From NCBI GenBank assembly GCA_037447655.1, contig JBBHKE010001153.1, forward strand, positions 1 through 64,000: 64,000 bases of DNA. Direction: 5' to 3'. Position numbers and translations under genes: made by a program. Below, piece by piece: positions 35,543-47,800 of the stretch. The notes below the pieces were generated by a model. The model did no database searches. It saw nothing but the letters and a program-made list of their open reading frames with translations, and had not been told where the DNA came from. Numbering within the stretch: position 1 is the first letter of the stretch; the number at the start of each line of letters is the position of its first letter. Source of the stretch: Zygnema cylindricum. Its lineage: Eukaryota; Streptophyta; Zygnematophyceae; Zygnematales; Zygnemataceae.

Positions 35543-37343
35543 AAGCGAGTTCGTTGTTATTTAGTGCGTCGGACGTGTTACCTTCCGTTTCGATCCAGCT
35601 CACTCGGGTTGTTTCACGAAAAGTTGTATGTTTATTTAGCGTGTATACTCTCCTTTGGTGCATTAGCATGTGAGTGGTGGAGGAGTGTTTTGCTGGTAGT
35701 CTAACGTGTAAGGCAAGGTTTTTGCCGCGTTCAGTAAGGAAGAAGAGAGATAGGAGATATAAAGGTGTTGTGGTCAAAAGAATTAAGAAAAGAGTCAATC
35801 ACAGACGATGTGTTTGATAAAAAAGGCGTCTCTAGTGGTGGTGAAATTTTGTAATGCTTACGCTTGTGTGAGTGATTATTTTTTTTATAGACCATCATGA
35901 GTAAAAGTTCAGTTTGCAAAGGACAGAGAATCACTCCCTGACTCCTTTGGATAGGATTGGCTCGGAAACAACAATTTTGATATTCGTCTCAAAGATATGT
36001 TCAAAAACTGGCTCAAATCAGCTGAGGAGAAAAAAAAGACGAAGAACGAGAAAAAAAACTCCGTGTCAAAGGAACTGTGTTGAAATCTTAGTGTTGAGAA
36101 GTAAAGGTCCGCTTTGATTCGTGTTAAGCTTGTTATATATCCTGGCTCTACATTATACTCTAAAACTCAACCTGTAACGTTTTAGCGTGGATGAAACCTG
36201 ACAGACAAACCGGACCAGGTTTTTGGCGCACAAATAAAAAAACGAATGAAAAAACACTCAATAAGAGAAAGCCAACGAAGATTGCCATAAAAGGCCTAAA
36301 CTTATAAATTCCCATTGTCTTCCGTCTTTTTCAATTATTTCCGTCGTTAATGTTTTTCCTCGTTCTCCTATCCTTCTCTGTTTTGGGGTTCTAGAGCTCG
36401 AAATGAAAAGGCAAGTTGCCCAAACTGGCCAATCCGTGGGATTTGGAAAACTTTTCCAGCAAAGCTTTCATCTTTTGCTAGACTTTAAAAACGAACAATT
36501 CTATTTTGTTGAATAGCAGAACGCCTTTTGGCTGAACAAAAAAAATTACATTTGGACTTCATTTGAACAATGCACACAATTATAATTCGTGACAGCAAAA
36601 TCATGTTGGTACCATTCAGTTACAAATTGACGTTTGCCATTCAACAGTGATAATGAGAATTTGAGGTTTGTAGTTAGCAAAGTGATAATTCCAATTTTTT
36701 TGAAATTGTAAGTATTTGATTGCAAGAAATGCTTAATGTTTTTATTCAGATGAAAGGGTTTACATGTAAGACATAATACAGTCCAAGAATATAACAAGTG
36801 ACCCTTTCAATTTTCTATGTGCCACTTTTTAGTTCTCTTTTTATATCCATAGTTGGACGCTCCGTTCAACAAGCTCCAATCTCATCCAAACAAAAAGATT
36901 TAAAGATTTCTCTCGAAAATATGACCTTTTATACAGTGGTCTGTGTTCTTGTACACGTAGTTTAGGCTTTAGAGTCCATGATTTACCCATCACCGTCGTG
37001 CAGATTGGCTTTTACATGTTTCTGAAAACCACACTAAAATGACACAAAAATAATAATGTAATTGCATGAAAACTGGCTTTTACATGTTTCTGAAAACAAC
37101 CCACTAAAACAGCACAAAAATAATAATATGATTGCAAAAAAACTGCGCTATACAACACAGAATTTGCGTATAACTACCTTTAGGTCTCTCAAAACAATGT
37201 TAAATATCCTGAATTGGGTCTGCAAAGTCCACGTTCTAATGTTTGCATTGATCACTACAAATCTCATGACGTTCAATTCTTAGAGTTTTTGGGCGTTTGT
37301 GTTTTTGAGCTGAGATTTTGTTTTTTCCTTTTTTTTTTAAACT
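35543..37343. other. No gene recognised; 68-bp duplication
   Basis: AT-rich with no supported coding region. TGGCTTTTACATGTTTCTGA and its following ACAAAAATAATAAT block occur at 37006 and 37074 as a tandem duplication. Confidence 0.4.
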
Positions 37344-37853
37344 ACACCGTGAATCGCTATTAGTGTTACTAACACTAATTCGGCGACATTAAATTTTCAC
37401 ATGCGAACCTAAAATAGAATTAGCAATTTTATTTTTTCCTTCACGCTAATATAGGTCTTGTTTAATTAGAGTCAATTACTCTAATTTGGACTATTTCTAA
37501 ATAATGTAGTGTACGAAATGTCTCAGTCCGTGCTAGAACTGGTCGTTGTTTTGTACAAACGTACAAAAAAAGCGATACGGGAAAGAGAGTGCGTCGACAC
37601 GGGAAAGCTCACTCGGATTTAATTCTTAGCACGGGAGAAAAACCCCAAACATGTTCTCACATGTTCAAACGTCGACCATGTGAACACAGTCTATATCAGC
37701 TACAATATGTTGAATGTGTATCCAAATTAGTGTTAGATGTATAAATTAGTGTTAATTTTTGTTGGCGCTAGGTCTTAGAACCCACAATAGTGTTAGTAAC
37801 ACTTTGTTTCTTCACTCTAATAATTTCTTTACACTAATAGCGATTCACTGTGT
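37344..37853. mobile_element. Family B element, 510 bp
   Basis: The ends ACACCGTGAATCGCTATTAG and CTAATAGCGATTCACTGTGT are inverted repeats with TA on both sides. Internal repeats of TTAGTGTTA type occur near each end. Non-coding. Confidence 0.82.
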
Positions 37854-38586
37854 AGCTTGCTTCACATTTCATTTTAGAAATTATTTTACCAAAATTGGAT
37901 GACGTTACATGGGCTAAACAAAGGTATGAATCAGGTTCAAACATTCTCCACGCGGGGAAGTTACCCAGGCAATTTAATTTCTCCTTCTTCAAATTTTTGC
38001 TTTTTTACACTATTATCAGTCAAAACTTTTTTTAATATCTTCAAGGTCTTGAAATCAAAAAATTCTGCTAACTAGTTTTTCATGTTTAACCAGGAATTTT
38101 CATTATGTTCCTTTATATTCTTTAATGACAGATTCCATGCCTTTGCATTTCATCATCAAGCTCAATCAATTAAATAGTTTGTAAAAAAGCTGTAATAAGT
38201 ATTTTAAAACCAATTTAGTCCTATTCATTGAAAAGTTGATCCTTTTCCATCAAAAACGTTGAATTTCACGGCAATCTCAGCAAAAAAAGAGAATTGCTGA
38301 AAGATATTAAGTGGAAAGGAGAAAAAGGAAGAGAAAGGTAACGGAGAGCTGATAGGTTGGCGAAAAATTGGGAGGGAGAGGAAGCGGAGAGGGCCAAATC
38401 GTAGTGGGAGAGGACCGAATTGGAGTTGTGGGGGCGGGAGAAGAGGTGAGGGAATATGGGGTATAGGTAAGTTAGAGAACTTTGTCAACCCTTTCACGGG
38501 GCTAAATTATGTTTACAATATAAAAATAAGAGGAGAAATTCTACCGAGGACCAACGGTTTGAGACATGGGCACAATAAAAGTGGAA

Positions 38587-38862
38587 TCAGGACGAGCCTA
38601 TAGTGATGGGAAACCGTCTCGGGGAAGTATCGGCAGTCTCCCGTTCATCGTCATCATTCAAATCTATGGCTTGTTTGTCTAACAATGTGTTCTTTATTTG
38701 TGCCAAAAGTTGGGCAACTTCCTCCATAGTTGGGCGGGATTCTGGATCCTTTGCAGTGCAGATAATAGCCAATCGTGTGAGTTTCCTTAGAGCCTCCTCA
38801 TGGTAATTTCCACCCATTTTAGGATCGACAATCGATTCGATTTGTTTCAGATGAGGTTGAAT
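38587..38862 (-). CDS. LRR-RLK last exon: kinase C-lobe end
   Basis: Acceptor GGTACAG precedes ATTCAACCTC; the exon ends at TGA (38589-38587). It encodes kinase subdomains X-XI, with ESIVDPKMGGNYHEEALRKL and the invariant Arg in CTAKDPESRPTMEEV. A short acidic tail (DLNDDDERETAD) follows. It joins the preceding exon in phase 0. Confidence 0.85.
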   Translation of the reverse strand: MQPHLKQIESIVDPKMGGNYHEEALRKLTRLAIICTAKDPESRPTMEEVAQLLAQIKNTLLDKQAIDLNDDDERETADTSPRRFPITIGSS

Positions 38863-41800
38863 CTGTACCAATCATTCATGTTTCCCAATGTTTTTTTGTT
38901 AATATTTGAATCCATTTGCATCCATTTGCATGATTGCATAGTCACAGCATATTTTAAAAATAATCACCATTTGGGAATTATTCGGGTAAGAATATCTCGC
39001 GAATGCAGAACTCCATTTTTTCCCACATTTGGCAGTCATACCATAGAATTTATTGCATATATATATACAAATTTATACATATATATGTACACACATGTAC
39101 GTATGTAATGTAGACATATGCAACATAAAATGAAAATAATATCCTTTTAACCAAATTGTCTAAGTAAATTTCTGTGTCTTACGCTTTTATTTAGGTTGTC
39201 AATTGTCGTTAGTATATTGCTCCTCTCTACTTATGGTAAATATAGTAATCCAGGCGTTTACATCCCAAAATTATACAAAATCGTTAACTATGCCAAAGTC
39301 ATGTCCCTTTACACTAAAGTAACAAGTTTCCAAAATTTGTCGGAATATCGATAATCGCTTACAGATAAGCTAATTGGACATAGGACTATGAGACATCATA
39401 TTTAAGGTATTGTTGTTTTAGAATAGAAAGAAATGAAGAGGATTCATTCCGATAACAAACTTTTAGAAGCTACACCGCGAATCTTTATTAGAGTCAAGGT
39501 TTATTTCGCCACTTAGAACATCTTTTCTCCGTACACACTTGTCGGATTGTGGATCTGACGATTGCAATTGAAAGGTAAACATCCTCAGCTTTCGACTGGC
39601 GGCCCTCAAATTGAAAATCCAACAAGTGTGTACGGAGAAAAGATGTTTTAAGTGGCGAAAATAACCTGGACGCTAATAACGATTCGCGGTGTAGCAAACA
39701 AAAACCAAAATTTTCTTGCAAAAAGGAAAAAGAATCAATCGCATAGGGATAAACATAGCTGCTTAATTGCCTGCCAAAAAGGGTTCTATTTGCCTCCCGG
39801 TTCTACTCACCCAGTGCACCAAAGTATCCAAAGTGGGATCGTCTTCCGGAGCCGAGTCGTCTTTCAGAAGCGCTCTCCTTCCGGTGATAAGCTCAAAGAG
39901 AACCACTCCAAAGCTGCATTTCATGCACACGCCAAAAAGAGCCCATTTAGAAAAGCATCTCTTATAACTCTATCAATCGAACAAAATATACCAAGAATCA
40001 CTCGGACTTCCTGGTGGAGGGATTGAGGAAAATCTTGTCGCACATGCCACACATGCTTCAAAATATCTGTTGTTGCCATTTGAAACTAGAAGTCTTACGA
40101 CAAGGACAAGGTTTTGCACCTGTACACATCGCTTTTTGTAGTGACTTGGGATGATTTCAAATAAGCAGGATCCATGTATCCTGGAGTTCCGGCAATTTTG
40201 GTTTTCCCAGAAAAGTCAATGTGCTGTCTCGAATTCATCTTTATGTAGCCTTGAGCTCCCGTAGCTTCGGCGTCATTGGCAACGTCAATCAAGTGGTCTG
40301 GGTTGTCCTTAAGCAGACCGAAGTCCGCAAGTTTTCCCTGTAAAAAGTAAAAAGAGACCCCAACCCAGAACTACTTCCACTCAGTCACAAAATAAGAATG
40401 TAGTAATATTTTACGTGAATAGTAACTCAAGAAACAACCAGTGTCAAGCTTAACATTGAGGGATGCCATTATCATTTTCAATACATAAGTAAACCAATAA
40501 ATCACTCCAATCGAGATATGAGCAACGTCTACTTCCACTCAGTCACAAAATAAGAATGTAGTAATATTTTACGTGAATAGTAGCTCAAGAAACAACCAGT
40601 GTCAAGCTTAACATTGAGGGATGCCATTATCAAGACAATACATAAGTTAACCGATAAATCATTCCAATCGGGATATGAACAACGTCAGACAACTCAAATA
40701 CGTTACAAAATAAATGACATCGAGGAGAAAAACATGTATAAAAGGATTGACTAGCCACACTAAATTTTCTATATTTGAAAACAGAGTAGATAGGAGCACA
40801 CAAAGCTTTATAAATAAATTAGCTTTGCTAATAGAAACACAAGAAGTTACACGATAAAGTACTTAATGCTGAAAATACTAGTTAAACCATAAATTGACGA
40901 CGTCACTCTGCATAAAATGATAATTGTTGATTAATTTGGCCATAATCTTATTGATCTCCTTACACTGATTACCATCGGCAAGGGTGTAAAAGCCGAAATT
41001 TACATGTCACGTAAAATCCTTTTCCTAAAAAAGTTACCGTCCTACCGGAAAATTTCTTTTTCTTTAGTAACATATTGTTGGGATATTGCCGAATCGCCAA
41101 TATATCGCTAAGTGGCATACCCACATTTGTTTGTTTGAATTGTGTGTCGCGTTATCGTACGAAATGTGCGATGTTGTTTCATGGCACTACCTCCGTGAAT
41201 CGCTATTAGTGTTAATGTATTTTTCGTCTCTTAAAACATCTTTTCTTCGTATACACTTGTTGAATTGTGGATCTGATGATTGCTATTAAAAGGTAAGATT
41301 CTCAGCTTCCGATTGGCGCTCTCAAATTGAAAATCGTACAAATGTGTACAGAGAATAGATGTTTTCAATGGCGAAAATATTATTAACGCTAATAGCAATT
41401 CACGGTGTATTTGAGGAGTCCGCTATTTTAACGAAATGTACTATTTCGTTTTGCGTCACTTTTGTCTCAGTTTGCAGGTGTATTATTCCGTGTGCAAGTG
41501 TTTTGTTTCGTGCGTACACAGCACGCTACGAAACTTCTCTTTTGGAGTTTTGCGTTTCGAAGGAGAAGGCGTGTATGCCCTCCTTCGTGAAAGCTTCCTT
41601 TCAATGTTTTTTGCCAAGGAGGCAAGAGGTTGCTGCCATGCTCGCATTGTTTGTTAGCCTTATAAGCTAGTTAGAGAAGAGATATATAGTAAAACACTGC
41701 AGAAATTTTTTTTTTGAGTAGTGATTACTTTAAAGATAAAGAGGAGAGAGAGAGAGATGATGTAAAGAGGCTTCAGAAACACTTACTAATCTTCTTTGGG

Positions 41801-44800
41801 CTTCCTGTGTGTGCTTTCTGTTTTTTGTGAAATTATTTTGTGGTTATTTATTTGAAGATCCAACACATATTACGTTTGCTCAACTTTCGTTAGCGTAAAC
41901 TAATAGCATTGAACTCCGTATCGCAACGTGGCGTATTATGGGCTAAACTAAAACAATGGTTATACACTGATTAATGATTTTGGGTCAAAAAATCACTCTC
42001 TAGTAGCGATGGGCAGTGAGTTGGCAAAAATCAATTTTAGAATTTCATGTGACTATCTTTTTTGTGCTCTCGTGGCTGTCATAAAATTCTTAATCATATT
42101 TTTCTAAGGGTCGCGAATTGATGGATACATGTCCAAACCAAATGATTGTGTTTTCTTTTCCACGTTTTTAAATAACTCTCGAAATGCAAGAAATTTGGGT
42201 GCAAAATTTTGGTTGTGTTGGATTGGCACGTGGATGCCGGTTCAATACGGGGTAGAATATGGTAATACCATACTCGAAGCCGCCCGAAATAAATGGGTAC
42301 AGACCTGCCAGGCTCTACATCGAGCTGGTGGCCACAGTGGTTAGTGCGTTCACAGCTTAAGTCAAAGATCCCAGGTTCGAGCCCTGGCCGGATCAATTTT
42401 CCCTAGTATGGGACATGCCGAATCCCGGATTTCTAGGAAATATAACACTTTCTTGGGAAAAATGAATGGGATTGCAACACTCACAGGTATTCTAGTTGTG
42501 TCAAATTTCCAATGCTCTCTGGAATTGCACCTTCCAAAACTTGATTGGCAAGAATACTTCAACCCACCACAAGGAATTACAGCACCAATGAGGAAGAATA
42601 CAAGGATTTGAAGAAAATCAAATCAACAAAAAATTCAACAATTGACGTAATTAACATTAGATGGGTCTAAAACGAGTCTCGATGTGTAACTGCCAGGCTG
42701 TTCAGGGTTTTCATGAACATGAAAAATGTGAAATACTAAGTTCAAACCATTAACTGTGAGATTCTTCAAGGAAAAAATGCGATTAAAAATAACCATAAAA
42801 AAATGAAAACTTCATGCATCACTAGATCCCCCAAATAAGTGTCCAAGCTCACTTTTTTCTTCTTGGGATATGACAACGTTTGCAAAGACGGGGCAAAAGC
42901 AGCATTTCTGAATCTTTAACGAAGGAACCAAAAACATTGTCTGTAAGTTCTAAGGTGAGCATCAAATGAAAAAAACATTGAAAAAACGTAAACCATTGGA
43001 AAATGACGTTGGTTGCAGAAGGAATCACGGTTGACTATCCCCTTGACAAAGATTTTCAATATGAGAATTCAAAATTTTTATGTAGAGATCCCAGATTTTA
43101 GTAGCATAAAATAAACTCCAGTACCAATGAACAAAAAGAAAAACTATCCCGCTACCATTTCACTGCCCGAATGAGGCCCATTTTCTGACCCAAGCTTTCA
43201 CCTAGCCTACATTTTGTAGCGCACAGGGAATACTTTTAGCTATCCTTTCACCTTTAAACGGAAAAAACCGGTGTTTTCAATCTTCGTTCAGATTCATTAC
43301 GGATTATGCAACTTTGATTTTGTCATTAAACGATAGAGCATTCTCGCTATGCCTGCTATACTTCATAAAGGTGGTCGTAATTTCATAGTTGTCGGTCAGC
43401 GAACTTAACTCTATCTCAATAAAGGTTGTTACGTGTGAAAAGAAAATTGTCGTGTAGCCGTCGGTGTTATCTAACGATGAGTATAGACACAAGTGCACAA
43501 ATATGCACTTAATGAACACCACTTTTTATTTGTACATTGTCAAAAAACCAATTTAACACAATGGATTTTAATGCCGGTTTTCGTTTTATTATGCATGAAT
43601 TAGTTAGCTCCTAAAACACTTACTCTAGCCGAAACTCCAAGAAAATATTAGACCGTAAACTATGTGTACACTAGTGCCAGGGCAAAATTATCTTTTAGAT
43701 ATGACGCTCAATACGTTTCCGACACTTCATACAAAGTGCATAGTACGTAGAGTATGAACTTTACAAAAATGATTTTGCTCTAAGGATGGTTTTGCAATTA
43801 TTTCAACTTTCATTTTCGACAAAGCTTACACCCAACCTTGGCTCTACTAGGCGCGCAATGCATTTTAGCTATTATTTTCACATTAAAAAGGCTAACCGGT
43901 GTATGATATTTAGTATTTGAGGGCTCTATAGGATTTAATACAGTTATATGTCATACTATTTACGTCAAAAACAACAAAGAATTTTCATCTTTGCTGGCTT
44001 TTACTGGCCGTTTTTACTACCAGAATCGTTATCGTCCCATGACGATCAGCACAAGTAATTGCACTTCTTTGTGATTTGTGGGTCACGTCTCAAATAAAAC
44101 TATTATTGGTCAGATCCGACAAGAAAAGCGTTTCCTCTTTTGATTTTTGTATTTCAGCAGATGTCATTGTCAACCCTGGCAATGAGCGCAAAACCCTAGC
44201 GATTCATGGGTCTAATGCTATATTGTTAATGTGCACTCAAAAACGCATCCTATCCTCATCGACTACAAAACGATAGCTCGGCAAGGAAACACGAACTGTC
44301 TTGAGTGCATGTTTTTATCCTTGAATATAACTTTGATTGCTATTCTTTAAGAGGTAACCATCTAAAAAAAACACTTGTAACACCTCAACATTACAAGTTT
44401 GCATAGAAAAACAAGGCTCAAGGAAATTTCATAAGAATTAAACAAATTTCTTTTGTCAAGAAAATCCCTCCTTAAGAAACAGAAAAATAAATCTTTGAAA
44501 GAACTATTGTAATTTACTATATTTTGGAGGGATCTGATGGAACGAGGTTTGAATTACACATACAGAATCTTCAAATTCGTCAAGTTTCCAATAGTTGATG
44601 GTATTCGGCCGTGTAAACTTGCACCATTAAAAATCCTGCAAGAACCAATTTCTCACATGTTAAAACTTGCCAGAATGAATCCAATGACTTCCTCATTAGA
44701 AATTGGAATACATCTTTATTTTGAAAGCATGGGTTTCAATATGATATTAGTAAAAGGTAAAACAGAGAGCAAAAGTTGACGACATTGTTGTTGTGAGAGT

Positions 44801-47800
44801 AGCAAATAGTTAACTACAAAATGTAGACAAATGAAACAAATATCTTGAAACCGCATGTACCTAAGAAGCTAATTATTTTAAGAAAGGATGCTCAATTTGA
44901 CTTCATTGATCTCAGATGATCCCGTCGAAACAAAAACTATGAACATAAACATTAATGATGGCCTGATGTGCCATGGAGCTTGTTCATCATATGTTTCAAC
45001 TCTACCTACGAACATTTCTCTAGAACAATGCAATCGCACACATGAAAGTCAAGCATGTAATGGAACACTATTTTAGTGTTGTTCATTCAATTAAAAAAGA
45101 ATTAACAAAAAGAATTAACAAGCACATCTTATTAACAATCACTCAAGTTGAAGATAGAACAAAATGTGGAAAAGGCATTCATAACAAAACCAACACAAAG
45201 AATTGCAAGTTAGTGACCTACAGTGTTTGCAAATAGTTGAGTTTGGAAACACTATCAGAAAGGGTGCCGTTGTATTGATTTCCATATTCATCACCCTCGA
45301 AATCACCCGAACTATAAGTAGCAAGTGCAAGTGTAGTTTCATTTGGATACAAGACATCGCTTGATGTAACAATTCTGCAAAAACGTGCGAATCAACCCCA
45401 CATGATTAATCACAAAGCAGAAATAGAAAAAAATCGCCAGCATTTTTGAAGTTAGCATGTCAGAAACTTGTTATCAAAAGATGTTTCTATGATGAAGAAG
45501 AAAGTTACCTGCAGATGAAGGTGACAGGTCACTCATGTGCAAGGGGGATTTGCTACTGAAAATCAATTTTAGCGGAGGAAACATGTTTAACATAAAAAAT
45601 GCAAGCATACGTCATACTAACTCCGTAGAGACATTAAGCAAATGACTAAAATTAGGGCATAATTTGAGCAAAACAAAGCTGACATGTCAAAGAATCTCAA
45701 GTTGTACAGCATTCTGTTGTCACACAGGTAATCCTAGAGTAAAAGTCAGAAATTGAACTTCAAACAATCCGAAATCAGCTACTTTATGAAAAAAAAACTC
45801 TAAACAACCATAAGTTTTTATGCCTTTAAAAGGGAATAGCCTCCAACTTTACAGCCAATGGCGAGGGCTAAACCTCAAAATGTACAACACAATCACAAGA
45901 TTTTCAAGTCAGCTATGCCTTCAAAACAGGACTGATATTCGAAATTAAAATGATAAAATAGGATTAATTCAAAAAATAACCGATCTACAATTAAATAAAT
46001 TGTAAATTTTATTCATTCTAGATTAAAGAATCTTAGAACCTTTTTCATACAATGACAACAATTAAGCATTTGCTATAGTAATAGCGCTGATTGAATTTTT
46101 AATGGGTTTTCAAAAACTGCATAAATACAGGGCATGATGTGCCATTTGCGACTTCCGTGCCTTTTCTTTTTGTCACAATTATGTATTATCAGCTTCATGT
46201 CATCGTTATTTCTAAAACATGGCATTTTCTTGAGATGCTTCTTGCACTCGTTCGAAGTGCCCCCACCCAAACCAACATACAGGATTATCTACAATTTAAT
46301 TAATAGAAAGTTGTAGGGATAAACACTCAACTCTTTAAGAGATTCAATGGAAAAGAATTTGATACATCTATTTGACAAACATGCATTGGCCATCTCTGCT
46401 AAAGCCTGTTGGTTTAACATGAAAATCAAAGTGTCTTGAGATCATGGAATTCACTGATATAAATGAGTTGTGAACCACAAATTTTCATTGTGCACAAAGT
46501 AACAACCTTAAGTGGCTCAAAAACTTACAATGAAATTACATTCCCCGAAGAATCGCACTTTAAGCCTAGCCATTTTGCACAAGCATTTGTCTTACTCCAA
46601 GACTCAAATAAAGAAGAATCCAAGGAGTTAAGCTCCGTAAGAATGTTGATCAAAGCATCTGCAAAGAACCACGCAAAAGAGCATAAATAAATTAGACAAG
46701 TAGCATAACACAATATCCACATCCTACAAAAGGATAAATCATATTAAACACTAAATGCACTAACGTGACATTGACCGACGGCATTGACTGTTTTTAATAG
46801 ACAATGATGATAACATGCAGCCAACAAAGAGTGTTTAAACAATGGAAAATAGAAATAGGAACATATGAAATCGATAACAGAAAAAATGGTATGCTTCATG
46901 TTTAACAACACCTAAAACCATATACACAACTAGTCTAGAGATGAACAATAACAGGCTAAAATTCTTCCCTACGGTTCAAATTTTTGAACAGGTTCACTTT
47001 GGTTAGTGGACAAATAAATGATCAAATTCATCAACAGTCCATGTACCTTCACATCTTCATGTATAAATATGTAACAGTAACACTACTAGATAACCCGGGT
47101 ATTGAACCAGAATTTTTGCAACGGCCTTGTATTTCATGAAATCTGATCCTATCTTCTGTTTGCTTTTACTACGCGATAAATATACACTATATCTAGCCAG
47201 CCAGCTTTTTTTACCAGATTTGAAGGGAAATGCTATGCCATAAAATTAAGAAACCCGAACAGGTAACAACAACAGTTTTCTATTTTATCTTGGAATATAC
47301 TATTGAGATTTTTTCTGTAATTGATATGAATACGGCATGTGATTACGCCAATTACAGAGTTTGGACAGAAATTGTATGATTTTTTTAAGTTATACAGTGC
47401 ATTTTGTTTTCGCAGCTTTGACATTGCTTATATCAATCTAACAATCTCTTTTTCTAAAACCATTTTTAGTTCAGCCTATTTACCATGGCCAATGGGCAAA
47501 AAGACCTTTCCAAAAAAAAATCATATGCATTGTTGGAATAAGGGCAACGGTATTCTAGTATGGCTGGATAGACAAGACTGAAAGCTCCTAAAATGGTACT
47601 AGATCCCCCTAAGCTTCCACGGACTATCTAATGGACCTATCAAACTATTTTTCTCCTCCATTTATAATATCTTATAATGCTTTTGCAGGGAGATGTCTAA
47701 TTTTCGGAACCAGCGAAGCTATAATTTCTTGCATATACAATTTTTGACAACACAACAACATAGAAATGGATCTTGAATGTGCCCATTTTCAACATAACTT

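Noticed and set aside
42310-42397. Functional tRNA gene
   Set aside because: C-C mismatch in the anticodon stem, no U33 and an inserted base in the A box; SINE-like relic preferred.
45511-45557. Possible extra LRR-RLK mini-exon with AG and GT borders
   Set aside because: Its length would break the reading frame between the cap exon and the first LRR exon, which already join perfectly.
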